Origin: Treponema bryantii
GTDB taxonomy: Bacteria > Spirochaetota > Spirochaetia > Treponematales > Treponemataceae
Assembly (NCBI RefSeq): GCF_036492245.1
Contig: NZ_AP025286.1
Span: forward strand, 372,001-436,000
Direction of reading: 5' to 3'
Length of the DNA: 64,000 nt
This document shows positions 40,009 to 48,118 of this stretch, piece after piece (within the stretch, counting starts at the first letter, position 1; every line of letters starts with the position of its first letter). A program made the translations under genes and the position numbers. The notes beneath the pieces were generated by a model. That model worked only from the letters and a program-made list of their open reading frames with translations. It was not told the origin of the DNA and ran no database searches.

Positions 40009-41481
40009 ATGGGTTTTCGTGACGAATGTGGTGTTACAGGAATTTATGGAGTAGAGAATGCAGCAGCTCTTTCATATTTTGCGCTTACAAGTCTGCAGCA
40101 TCGTGGACAGGAAAGTGCAGGAATTGCAGTTAGTGATGGAACAAAAATTAATCTTCATAAAGGAATGGGACTTGTAAGTGATGTTTTTGAACAGGGACAT
40201 TTTGAAGCTCTTAATGGAAGTATTGCTGTAGGTCATGTTCGTTATGCGACTGCAGGCGGCAGAACAATTGATAATGCACAGCCCTTTATGAATTCGTTTA
40301 AGAATGGTTCTATTGCACTGGCTCATAATGGTCAGCTTGTGAACCATACAACGCTTAGGGAAATGCTTGAAGACCACGGCAGTACTTTTTCAAGCTCGAG
40401 TGATAGTGAAGTTATATTAAAGCTGATTGTAAGAAAATATATTGAAAACGGAGGTCATCTGGGAACTCCGAACGAAGAAGAAAACAGTGGAGAACTGAAT
40501 CAGCAGAGATTTGTTGAAGCTGTAGTGCAGACGGCTAAATTGATTAAGGGCTCGTTTGCGCTTTGTATTATGACTGAGAATATGCTGATTGGAGTTCGGG
40601 ACCCTAATGGAATCCGGCCATTATGTATTGGTCTGATTGGCGGGGGCGTTACGGGGGCGGAACCCCCGTTGGAAGGGGTAGCGAGCGACGAAGTGCGAGC
40701 GCAGGGGGAGACTTCCCCCTCTTACATTATTACTTCTGAATCTTGTGCGATTGACTCTGTAAATGGACGTTTTGTGCGCGATGTTGAGCCGGGCGAGATT
40801 GTAGTGATAAATAAGGTTGGGCTTCGTTCAATAAAATATGCAGAGGATAAAAAGCGAACCTGTATTTTTGAGTACGTTTATTTTGCGCGTCCGGATTCTG
40901 AGATTGATGGAATTTCTGTTCAGGAGGCTCGTTACAGGATGGGCGAGGAACTAGCTAAAGAATCTCCGGTTGATGCTGATATTGTAATTGGTGTCCCAGA
41001 CAGTGGTCTTGGAGCTGCTCAGGGCTATGCCAGAGCCAGCGGTGTTCCTTATGGAATGGGAATTATCAAGAATAAATATATCGGCAGAACCTTTATTGCT
41101 CCAACTCAGAAAGAGCGCGAGAATATGGTTTTTGTAAAGCTGAATGCTATTCGCAGCGACCTTGAGGGCAAGCGCGTGATTGTAATTGATGATTCGATAG
41201 TTCGCGGTACTACGAGCCGGCGCCTTGTTCAGATTCTCCGCCGCGCTGGAGCTAAAGAAGTGCATTTCCGTGTATCATCTCCGCAGGTTAAGTTTCCGTG
41301 CTATTTGGGAATTGATACTCCAAGTAAGAATGAACTGATTTCTAGCAATCACGAACTTGAGGAAATCAGAAAGGAGATTGGGGCAGATTCTCTGGCTTTT
41401 ATTAGTCTTGAGGGAATGAGAAAAGCCTTCGGTGCAGATTCATTCTGTAAAGGCTGTTTTAACGGCGAATATCCGGTTTAG
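40009..41481 (+). CDS. purF: Amidophosphoribosyltransferase PurF with an in-frame GC-rich insertion
   Basis: The 490-residue enzyme commits PRPP to purine synthesis. The ATG at 40009 has GAGG 5 nt upstream. Pro-peptide MGFRDE precedes the glutaminase nucleophile in CGVTGIYG. The PRPP loop reads VIVIDDSIVRGTTSRR. Four cysteines (CIFEYVYF, FPCYLG, CKGC) match the [4Fe-4S] ligands of the B. subtilis-type enzyme. Between PLCIGLIG and SYIITSESCA a ~27-residue stretch (GVTGAEPPLEGVASDEVRAQ) is encoded by a GC-rich palindromic insertion absent from typical PurF. Confidence 0.93.
   Translation: MGFRDECGVTGIYGVENAAALSYFALTSLQHRGQESAGIAVSDGTKINLHKGMGLVSDVFEQGHFEALNGSIAVGHVRYATAGGRTIDNAQPFMNSFKNGSIALAHNGQLVNHTTLREMLEDHGSTFSSSSDSEVILKLIVRKYIENGGHLGTPNEEENSGELNQQRFVEAVVQTAKLIKGSFALCIMTENMLIGVRDPNGIRPLCIGLIGGGVTGAEPPLEGVASDEVRAQGETSPSYIITSESCAIDSVNGRFVRDVEPGEIVVINKVGLRSIKYAEDKKRTCIFEYVYFARPDSEIDGISVQEARYRMGEELAKESPVDADIVIGVPDSGLGAAQGYARASGVPYGMGIIKNKYIGRTFIAPTQKERENMVFVKLNAIRSDLEGKRVIVIDDSIVRGTTSRRLVQILRRAGAKEVHFRVSSPQVKFPCYLGIDTPSKNELISSNHELEEIRKEIGADSLAFISLEGMRKAFGADSFCKGCFNGEYPV
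40641..40720 (+). repeat. GC-rich palindromic insertion read in frame inside purF
   Basis: About 80 bp of very GC-rich DNA sits in an AT-rich gene. It contains two perfect hairpins: ACGGGGG/CCCCCGT (40651-40669) and AGGGGGA/TCCCCCT (40703-40720). It adds a Gly/Ala/Glu-rich loop to PurF without a stop. Confidence 0.75.
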
Positions 41482-42044
41482 CCGTATCTCTTAATGATTT
41501 CATCGGCGATCGCAGTACGTTTCATACTGCGGTCCATTGCATCTTTTTCAATAAATCGATGTGCTTCCTGTTCTGTCATACTCATATTCTGCATAAGCAG
41601 CATTTTTGCACGGTTTACAAGCTTGATTTCTTCCATTTTGACTTTGAGTTTTGTAGTCTGGCTTGAAAGTACCTGTACCTTGTATTGAACTGCAATTGCT
41701 GCCTTAATCATGTTGTAAAAATAGAACTGATCAAAAGGGTTTGTGATAGAGATAATTCCATATCCTTCAACACGATAGCTTACTTCTTCAAAAAGGGCTG
41801 GCGGAGTTAAAAGCAGTATTGTACTTAGTGATTCTGAAGCATCGGTTGCAAAATCTGCTCCTTCGCCATCTGAGTAATCAACAAGAATGATATTGTAAGT
41901 GCGTTCTGAAACACGGCGCCTTGCTTCATTGAAATCAGACAGGACTTCTGTTTCAAAAAGCGGCGGCATGAGCATTACGCTTATAGATTGAGAAAGTTTT
42001 GAGTCTTTTGTAACAACTAAAACGCTGTGGGTGTCTTCTGTCAT
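41478..42044 (-). CDS. ANTAR-domain RNA-binding response regulator-like protein
   Basis: The 188-residue protein has an N-terminal receiver-like domain (HSVLVVTKDSKLSQSISVML, NIILVDYSDGEGAD) that lacks a typical phosphorylation environment. A coiled coil and a C-terminal ANTAR domain (KLVNRAKMLLMQNMSMTEQE) follow. ANTAR proteins bind paired RNA hairpins and prevent transcription termination. It lies 2 nt downstream of the glutamine synthetase gene, whose leader holds a terminator, so that gene is its likely target. It overlaps the purF stop by 4 bp (convergent). Confidence 0.85.
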   Translation of the reverse strand: MTEDTHSVLVVTKDSKLSQSISVMLMPPLFETEVLSDFNEARRRVSERTYNIILVDYSDGEGADFATDASESLSTILLLTPPALFEEVSYRVEGYGIISITNPFDQFYFYNMIKAAIAVQYKVQVLSSQTTKLKVKMEEIKLVNRAKMLLMQNMSMTEQEAHRFIEKDAMDRSMKRTAIADEIIKRYG

Positions 42045-42046
42045 TT

Positions 42047-43255
42047 TTAGAATCCAAGAACTTCCTTAATGAATGAGCTTTTTTCAGCGATTTCTTTTGC
42101 AGAATCCAGAGTGTCTGGCAGAGTTTTTAGTCTGAGGTCTCTCAATGGAGTTACCAGACGGTTACTGAGACTGTTAGAAGAGTTAGAGAACAGATTTTCA
42201 GTTACAGGCTCCGGAGGTTCCAGATTATTTTTAATTCCATCAAGAGCTGCGTGGATTAAAAGTGTGAATACCAGGTAAACATTACATTCGCTGTCTGGAG
42301 TTCGAATTTCCATACGGCTTGCTTCATCGGTTGTGATGGCTGGAACACGAATAAAGGTTGAACGGTTTTCGTATCCCCATGCAAGATAGCAAGGTGCTTT
42401 GCAGGAACCAAGACGGTCATATGAAGCTTCTGTACAGTTCATATAATAAGTCAGTTCTTCAGCATGCTTTAAGATACCTGCAAGAACGTTTTTGTTTTTT
42501 GATTTGTCTGAGCAGGAAATATTGATGTGGAAACCGCTTCCTGCTTTATCTGTAAGTGGTTTTGGAGAGAAATCTGCAAAGAGGCCTGCGCTTGCGGCAC
42601 GGGTGCGGACTATCCATTTGAAGGTCGCGGCATTATCTGCGGCTGTAAGGGCGTCTGAATAATGGAAGTCGATTTCATTCTGACCCGGACCTTCTTCATG
42701 ATGGCTTGCTTCCGGCTGAATACCCATCTGTTCAAGTGTAAAACAGATTTCACGGCGGATATTTTCTCCCTTATCTTCCGGAGCAATATCCATATAACTT
42801 GCATTATCAAAGGGAATCTTTGTTTGTTCGCCTTTTTCGTCGAGTTTGAAGAGGTAGAATTCAATTTCTGTTCCAAAGCTGAATTCAATGCCAAAGTCGT
42901 CTTTTGCCTTTTTTACTGCGTTTGCGAGAAGGGTACGGCAGTCTTTTTTGTACGGAGTTCCGTCTGGATGCGAAATTGTACAGAACATTCTTATAACTTT
43001 TCCGGTATTTGGACGCCATGGAAGGATAGAAACGGTTGTCGGATCCGGATGCAAAAATAAATCTGATTTTTCTGCGGTTTCAAATCCGTAAATTGCAGAA
43101 GCATCAAAACTGACTCCGTTTTCAAAAGCGTTTTGCAGCTGCGTTGCCATTATAGAAATATTTTTCTGTACACCCTTCAAATCAAAAAAAGCAAGACGAA
43201 TAAATTTTACATCTTCTTCCTGTACATACTCTAAAACTTCACTTTCTGAATACAT
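42047..43255 (-). CDS. Glutamine synthetase family protein
   Basis: The 402-residue protein starts at the ATG 43253-43255 with GAGAGG 5 nt upstream. Conserved parts are FGTEIEFYLF (metal-binding EIE), GPGQNEIDF, DKAGSGFHINIS, FIRVPAI and RMEIRTPDSECNVYLVF. It is shorter than standard GlnA (about 440-470 residues), and I see no Tyr adenylylation loop, so it may be a GlnA variant or a related gamma-glutamyl ligase. Nitrogen control is suggested by the ANTAR gene 2 nt downstream and the attenuator upstream. Confidence 0.82.
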   Translation of the reverse strand: MYSESEVLEYVQEEDVKFIRLAFFDLKGVQKNISIMATQLQNAFENGVSFDASAIYGFETAEKSDLFLHPDPTTVSILPWRPNTGKVIRMFCTISHPDGTPYKKDCRTLLANAVKKAKDDFGIEFSFGTEIEFYLFKLDEKGEQTKIPFDNASYMDIAPEDKGENIRREICFTLEQMGIQPEASHHEEGPGQNEIDFHYSDALTAADNAATFKWIVRTRAASAGLFADFSPKPLTDKAGSGFHINISCSDKSKNKNVLAGILKHAEELTYYMNCTEASYDRLGSCKAPCYLAWGYENRSTFIRVPAITTDEASRMEIRTPDSECNVYLVFTLLIHAALDGIKNNLEPPEPVTENLFSNSSNSLSNRLVTPLRDLRLKTLPDTLDSAKEIAEKSSFIKEVLGF

Positions 43256-43273
43256 ATTTACCTCTCGTGAACG

Positions 43274-43332
43274 AAAAAAGGCGCACATTCCATCCGGCGA
43301 CAGTCCCGTCGTAAGATTGAATGAGCGCCTTT
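43274..43332 (-). terminator. Leader terminator with nested hexaloop hairpin upstream of the glutamine synthetase gene
   Basis: On the minus strand AAAGGCGC-x-CATTC pairs with GAATG-x-GCGCCTTT and is followed by TTTTTT. Inside its loop, CGAC-GGGACT-GTCG (43298-43311) forms a hairpin with a six-base loop, the loop size bound by ANTAR antiterminators. It ends about 19 nt before the ATG. Confidence 0.8.
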
Positions 43333-43347
43333 GCCCTTAATGATTTT

Positions 43348-43377
43348 ATTTTATTCTATTTGCCGCTCATCTGTCAA
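43348..43377 (-). promoter_or_regulatory. Promoter of the glutamine synthetase-ANTAR operon
   Basis: TTGACA (43372-43377) and TAAAAT (43348-43353) are 18 nt apart. The predicted leader is about 85 nt and contains the terminator at 43274-43332. Confidence 0.75.
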
Positions 43378-43418
43378 GAATAAGTGGATTTCCGATAAAC
43401 CTGATCAAGAAAACCTCC

Positions 43419-43424
43419 GATAAT
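43419..43424 (+). promoter_or_regulatory. -10 box of the GerMN gene
   Basis: GATAAT ends 6 nt before the ATG at 43431; no Shine-Dalgarno and no clear -35 box are seen. Confidence 0.45.
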
Positions 43425-43430
43425 CAGAAT

Positions 43431-44246
43431 ATGGCACAGAAAAAAAAATCAAAGAAAAACAGCACTTTATTTGCAGCAGCCTGTGTACTTTTGGGCCTGC
43501 TGGTTATTTTAGTTATATTTCTTGTAAAAAAAGATCAGATATTTACTAATTTGAAGGAAACAGCCTTCTTTGATAAGGTATTTGGCAGTACACCGACTGT
43601 AATTGAAAATCATGAGCCGGTGGAAACAAAGAAAACAGAGACAATTCCTCTAAAAAATGATGAGGTTACTATAAAAATTGAAACTGAAGAAACTCCTGCT
43701 GCAAAATATACTGAGCCAGAGCCGGAAAAGCCTGTAGAATCAGCAAAACCTGTTGAAACTGCAAAACCTAAAGAGGAAACTCCAAAGAAAGCGGAAAATG
43801 AAAAGAAACAGCAGGCTACAGGAACAACAGAACTCCAGCTTTGTTTTGTAAATATTGATGGTGATGGCGCTGTTGTACGTCAGGTTATTAAACGTAAGGT
43901 AGCAAAGAGTGATTCTCCGCTGACAACGGCTATAAATCTGCTGCTTAAAGGACCTGATTCAACAATTTCGGGAGAACGTAATCTTATGAGTCTTATTCCG
44001 CCTGAAACAAAGCTTTTAAGTGCTAAAGTGCAGGGTGGCGTTGCTTATTTGAATTTTAATGAGAATTTCGAAATCAATTCCTATGGGGTTGAAGGCTATA
44101 TTCATCAGCTGGAGCAGATTGTTTATACTGCAACAGCCTTTTCTACTGTTACAAGCGTTCAGTTTTTAATTGAAGGTGAAAAAAGAGATTATCTTGGTAG
44201 TGAAGGCGTGCTGATTGCAGCCCCTCTTTCGAGGAGCTCGTTCTAG
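43431..44246 (+). CDS. Membrane-anchored GerMN-domain protein
   Basis: The 271-residue protein has a basic N-terminus and one membrane segment (LFAAACVLLGLLVILVIFLV), a Pro/Glu/Lys-rich linker (about 60-130), and a C-terminal GerMN domain (SPLTTAINLLLKGP, LSAKVQGGVAYLNFNENFE, IVYTATAFSTVTSVQFLIEG). GerMN domains occur in envelope lipoproteins and germination proteins; in non-spore-formers the role is thought to be cell-wall related. It converges on the next gene with a 4-bp stop overlap. Confidence 0.85.
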   Translation: MAQKKKSKKNSTLFAAACVLLGLLVILVIFLVKKDQIFTNLKETAFFDKVFGSTPTVIENHEPVETKKTETIPLKNDEVTIKIETEETPAAKYTEPEPEKPVESAKPVETAKPKEETPKKAENEKKQQATGTTELQLCFVNIDGDGAVVRQVIKRKVAKSDSPLTTAINLLLKGPDSTISGERNLMSLIPPETKLLSAKVQGGVAYLNFNENFEINSYGVEGYIHQLEQIVYTATAFSTVTSVQFLIEGEKRDYLGSEGVLIAAPLSRSSF

Positions 44247-45295
44247 CGATAGCTTTTTACAATCTTATCAAAGTAAGCAGATGTTTTAAGATAAGCTGTC
44301 TGATATGTAGAGATTGAAAAATAATCGAATCCGCCTTCTTTATTGCGTGTAAGTAGTTTTGTAAGGCAGACTGTGGTTTTGTTTTCTGGGAAATATGAGA
44401 CTGTAACAATCTTATAATTGTCTTTAGCTGCTGTATAGGTAATTTCGTTGTTTTTGAAATCGATATAAGAGCCTTCTGAGCTTTCCAGAAGCTTTCTCTG
44501 AACATACAGATCATTCAAAACCTTATTTTCTGCAACTTTAGGAAGTACAGACATTGTTACCAGTGATTCATTACCTAAAGTCCAGAAGTTTTCCATTTTC
44601 TGTTCCCATGCTTCATCCAGAGTTACAGAGCGGTTTTCAAATTTGTAAACCTTTGATTTAGCAGGCTTTTTTGTTTCTTTTTGAACAGCAGGCTTTGTTG
44701 TGTTAATTCCCTTAAACTGTGAGAAAGTCTGGTCTTCGCTTGATTTAATTGTGCCTATTGTTACACAGTCAAAAACTTTGTTTCCTTTTTCATCTGCAAT
44801 TGTGCGGATATTAAAAAGAGGAACTCGTGCATCAAAAGTAATTGAAGTATTACCACCAAACTGTGCATAATCCTGATCAATAATAAGCTTATCTGTTTCT
44901 ACAACATCAGCTTTAATACGGCGTGCAGAGAATTCATAAAGCAGATCATGAAGATAGTTTACAATTTCTGTGTCATCAGTATCAGGAAGAATTGTAGAAA
45001 TTATTTTTTCACCGGTCATATTCCAGAAATCTGCCTTTGCATCAACTGTGAGCAGAAGAGCAATTTCTTTTTCAGGAAGCTTTTCTGTGTCATCCTGAGG
45101 CGCAATGTAGCGGATCTGATAGGTTGCTTCATCGTACATCAGAATACCAACGTAACTTTCACGGGTAAATGAAGTGTCGCGATAGTAAACATACTCACCG
45201 GCACTGTCTGGAATAAATGAAGTAGTTCCAGGAAGTGCAGCAGCAGTGGTTGTCAGGATGATTGATGTGATTAAGGAAAGGATAGTTTTTTTCAT
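44243..45295 (-). CDS. Secreted protein of unknown function
   Basis: The 350-residue protein has a cleavable signal peptide (MKKTILSLITSIILTTTAAA) and a beta-rich mature part (SFTRESYVGILMYDEATYQI, RLNNIRT-like strands). It ends with a helix-strand region FDYFSISTYQTAYLKTSAYF. I recognise no family; it is presumably periplasmic. AGGACTT lies before the ATG. The upstream DNA holds a BIME-like palindromic repeat separating it from proS. Confidence 0.6.
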   Translation of the reverse strand: MKKTILSLITSIILTTTAAALPGTTSFIPDSAGEYVYYRDTSFTRESYVGILMYDEATYQIRYIAPQDDTEKLPEKEIALLLTVDAKADFWNMTGEKIISTILPDTDDTEIVNYLHDLLYEFSARRIKADVVETDKLIIDQDYAQFGGNTSITFDARVPLFNIRTIADEKGNKVFDCVTIGTIKSSEDQTFSQFKGINTTKPAVQKETKKPAKSKVYKFENRSVTLDEAWEQKMENFWTLGNESLVTMSVLPKVAENKVLNDLYVQRKLLESSEGSYIDFKNNEITYTAAKDNYKIVTVSYFPENKTTVCLTKLLTRNKEGGFDYFSISTYQTAYLKTSAYFDKIVKSYR

Positions 45296-45317
45296 AAATG
45301 GAAGTCCTGTAAGGATG

Positions 45318-45388
45318 CGTCATTGCGAGCGAAGCGAAGCAATCTATTTATTATGGATTGCTTCGTCGTTTCACTCCTCGCAATGACG
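45318..45388. repeat. Palindromic intergenic repeat (CGTCATTGCGAG family), copy 1
   Basis: CGTCATTGCGAG ... GAAGCAATC faces GATTGCTTCG ... CTCGCAATGACG around an AT-rich centre, forming a ~70-bp imperfect palindrome between proS and the secreted protein gene. A related copy is at 59513-59590. Confidence 0.8.
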
Positions 45389-45395
45389 ATGGAAA

Positions 45396-47207
45396 TTACG
45401 CATTTAATTTCTTGAGTTCTTCACGAACAATGTCAGCGGCCTTTTTAGCAACTTCGTCTGCTGGAACAAGAGTAGCTTCTGCATCCTGGCGGAGCTTCAT
45501 TTCTACGTTTGGAAGGTTCTTGTCACCAACTACGATACGGATTGGGTAGCCGATAAGCTCTGAGTCTGTAAATTTAACGCCTGGGCGTTCGTTACGGTCA
45601 TCGAGAATAACTTCGATTCCGTCAGCCTTCAAATCTTCGTAAATCTTATCTGCAACTTCCTTCATCTTGTCCTTGTACTGAACAGGAATAACTGCTACCT
45701 GATATGGAGCTACTGTCATAGGCCAGATGATTCCCTTATCGTCGTGATGTCCTTCAATGATAGAAGCAAGAGTACGGTCTACACCAATACCATAACATCC
45801 CATAAGTGGAGTTACTGGTTTTCCGCTTTCTCCAAGGTATGTTACGTTCATTGATTTTGTATATTTTGTACCAAGCTTGAAGATGTGTCCAAGCTCGTTA
45901 CCTTTCTTCATATAGAACTTTCCGCCACATTCAGGGCAAGCATCGCCTTCTTTACAAGTACGAACATCAACAGTCATAAATGGAGTGAAGTCGCGGCCTG
46001 GTTCAACGTGCTTGATGTGGAAGCCGGCTTTTCCGGCACCTGCGATACAGTCGTGCATATCAACAGTAGACTTATCAGCAATTACAGGAATCTTAATTCC
46101 AACTGGACCAACGAATCCATGTGGAGCACCAGAGTACTTGAGTACGTCTTCGTCGCTTGCAAGTTCTGCACCAGAAGCTTTAAGTTCTGCTGCAAGCTTT
46201 GTTTCATTTACATCGAGGTCGCCGCGGATAAGTACGCAGAAGAAAGTCTCTGGAATATATGTCTGGCCGCCTTCTGTAACAGTCTGAGCGTTCTTATAGA
46301 ACTCTGTTCCAGACAAATCAACTGCACAGTTGTAAACTTTGTAAACAAGTGCCTTAAGGAAGGTTGTTGGTTTTTCACCAAAGAACTTTTCCATGTCTTC
46401 AATGCTGAATACGTTTGGAGTTGCAACTTCTTCGATTGCGAGGTCTGTCTTTTTCTGTGGCTGACCGTTAGAGTCGAGAGGAGTTTCTGCCTTGCAGGCT
46501 GCCTTTTCAACGTTAGCAGCATAATCACAGTCTGGACACAGGAGGAGTGTATCATCACCAACTTCTGATTCAACCATGAACTCTTCTGAACCTGAACCGC
46601 CCATAGAACCTGTATCAGCTTTTACAGAGATAGTTGTAAGGCCCATGCGCTTAAAGATACGGCGGTAAGCAGCTGCTACGTTGTCGTAAGAAGCGTCGAG
46701 ATCTGCCTGATCCTTGTCGAAAGAATAAGCATCCATCATTGTGAACTCACGTCCGCGCATTACACCATAGCGAGGACGGATTTCATCGCGGTATTTTGTA
46801 TTAATCTGATAGAGTGTAAATGGAAGCTGTTTATAAGAAGAAAGACCATCGCGAACGATAGCTGTAAAAGCCTCTTCTGCAGTTGGAGAAACAACCATGT
46901 CCTGACCCTGGCGGTTTTGTGCTGTGAGCATTTCGCCTGCCATTTTGTCCCAGCGGCCAGATTCCTTCCATAAATCACCGGGTACGATTACTGTAGGTTT
47001 GATTTCGAGAAGACCTGCGTTGTCGAGTTCTTCACGGATAATTTTTTCAACTTTCATCAAAGAACGGAATCCGAATGGCATGTAAGCATAAAGTCCGTTT
47101 CCAAGTTTGCGGATAAGTCCGCTGCGCATCATAAGCTGATGGCTTGCGATAACTGCGTCATTTGGAGCTTCGCGCAGTGTTGAGATAATTGTTTTTGTAG
47201 CTTTCAT
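45396..47207 (-). CDS. proS: Prolyl-tRNA synthetase
   Basis: The 603-residue class II synthetase has motif 1 region GLYAYMPFGFRSLMKVEKII, motif 2 RPRYGVMRGREFTMMDAYSF, the bacterial-type editing insertion in the middle, motif 3 GCYGIGVDRTLASIIEGHHD, and a C-terminal anticodon-binding domain (EVILDDRNERPGVKFTDSEL). It charges tRNA-Pro. It has a TTGAAG/TAAAAT promoter with the ATG 8 nt beyond the -10 box. Confidence 0.95.
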   Translation of the reverse strand: MKATKTIISTLREAPNDAVIASHQLMMRSGLIRKLGNGLYAYMPFGFRSLMKVEKIIREELDNAGLLEIKPTVIVPGDLWKESGRWDKMAGEMLTAQNRQGQDMVVSPTAEEAFTAIVRDGLSSYKQLPFTLYQINTKYRDEIRPRYGVMRGREFTMMDAYSFDKDQADLDASYDNVAAAYRRIFKRMGLTTISVKADTGSMGGSGSEEFMVESEVGDDTLLLCPDCDYAANVEKAACKAETPLDSNGQPQKKTDLAIEEVATPNVFSIEDMEKFFGEKPTTFLKALVYKVYNCAVDLSGTEFYKNAQTVTEGGQTYIPETFFCVLIRGDLDVNETKLAAELKASGAELASDEDVLKYSGAPHGFVGPVGIKIPVIADKSTVDMHDCIAGAGKAGFHIKHVEPGRDFTPFMTVDVRTCKEGDACPECGGKFYMKKGNELGHIFKLGTKYTKSMNVTYLGESGKPVTPLMGCYGIGVDRTLASIIEGHHDDKGIIWPMTVAPYQVAVIPVQYKDKMKEVADKIYEDLKADGIEVILDDRNERPGVKFTDSELIGYPIRIVVGDKNLPNVEMKLRQDAEATLVPADEVAKKAADIVREELKKLNA

Positions 47208-47215
47208 AACGTACT

Positions 47216-47244
47216 ATTTTAATGAAAGTACGTTATTTCTTCAA
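47216..47244 (-). promoter_or_regulatory. Promoter of proS, predicted leaderless
   Basis: TTGAAG (47239-47244) and TAAAAT (47216-47221), 17 nt apart on the minus strand, with the ATG 8 nt past the -10 box and no Shine-Dalgarno. Confidence 0.75.
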
Positions 47245-47970
47245 CACGCAGATAACCTTGTCTGAGTCAGTGGTATAAGGAGTGCGTTTGTAATCGTTAT
47301 AGAATTCACATGATGAATAGCCTACTTCTTTTGCATAAGAACGGATAGTTTCCATGCTGATAGGGCATACAAGTTCATCTTTTACTTCATCGATTACCTT
47401 GCCGCTTGCAGTCACTACATGCTGGAACAACTTGTATGAAGCCTGATCTGAATTTTTTATTACAGATGAATACAATGTTGCTCTTTGTGACTTTTTTGCA
47501 GGCAGTTCAACCTTTGTTTCAGAAAAGTCATATTTAGAAAAGTTCAAAATATCAAGCACAAGATAGCCGCCTTCAGAAAGGAGCATTCTCGAATCAAAAA
47601 GGAATTTTTTGATTAAAGTTCTGTCCTTCATGAAAATAACGCGATAGCAGAGACATGTAATGATGTTAAAGAAATTCTTGCCGAGATAACGTGCAAGATC
47701 TGCCGGGTTGAGATTGAAAATGTGTGCAGGATTTTCTTTGTTTGCCTGACGTGTGTTTACAATATTAACAAATTCTGTGAAGGAATCTGTCAGGGTAATA
47801 TCATATTTCTCCTGCAATTGTTCAGTAAGTAAAGCTGGTCCACATTCCACTCCGAGGAATTTAGCGGGTACAGGAAACTCATCCCCCATAGCTGAGAAAA
47901 ATTCCAGCTGATTCGGTTCAATAGGGAAAAAGTCTTCGTAATAATCTGTCCACTTCTTAATGTAAATCAT
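47233..47970 (-). CDS. SAM-dependent methyltransferase
   Basis: The 245-residue protein has a class I fold pattern: a degenerate motif I FLGVECGPALLTEQLQ, the acidic strand end ITLTDSFTEFV, and motif IV region NIITCLCYRVIFM followed by LLSEGGYLVLDILNFSKYD. The substrate is unknown. It precedes proS, whose -35 box overlaps its last codons. Confidence 0.7.
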   Translation of the reverse strand: MIYIKKWTDYYEDFFPIEPNQLEFFSAMGDEFPVPAKFLGVECGPALLTEQLQEKYDITLTDSFTEFVNIVNTRQANKENPAHIFNLNPADLARYLGKNFFNIITCLCYRVIFMKDRTLIKKFLFDSRMLLSEGGYLVLDILNFSKYDFSETKVELPAKKSQRATLYSSVIKNSDQASYKLFQHVVTASGKVIDEVKDELVCPISMETIRSYAKEVGYSSCEFYNDYKRTPYTTDSDKVICVLKK

Positions 47971-47980
47971 AGTACGTTAT

Positions 47981-48008
47981 ATTATAAATCATAATTGTGG
48001 AAATTCAA
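47981..48008 (-). promoter_or_regulatory. Promoter of the methyltransferase gene
   Basis: TTGAAT (48003-48008) and TATAAT (47981-47986) are 16 nt apart on the minus strand; the ATG is 10 nt past the -10 box. Confidence 0.7.
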
Positions 48009-48073
48009 GTTAAACTATTACAAGTCGGCAATCACAGTTTGCCTCTGAGAAATTCTTTCGATAATCTTAAAAT

Positions 48074-48103
48074 GACCTGCTGTTACAGCTCGTTTTTTAA
48101 CGG
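48074..48103 (-). repeat. Dispersed 30-nt repeat, copy 2
   Basis: The reverse complement matches 27 of 30 bases of 16047-16076. It lies in the gap between the methyltransferase promoter and the RicT gene end. Confidence 0.6.
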
Positions 48104-48118
48104 ATTTTCGATTGCAGG

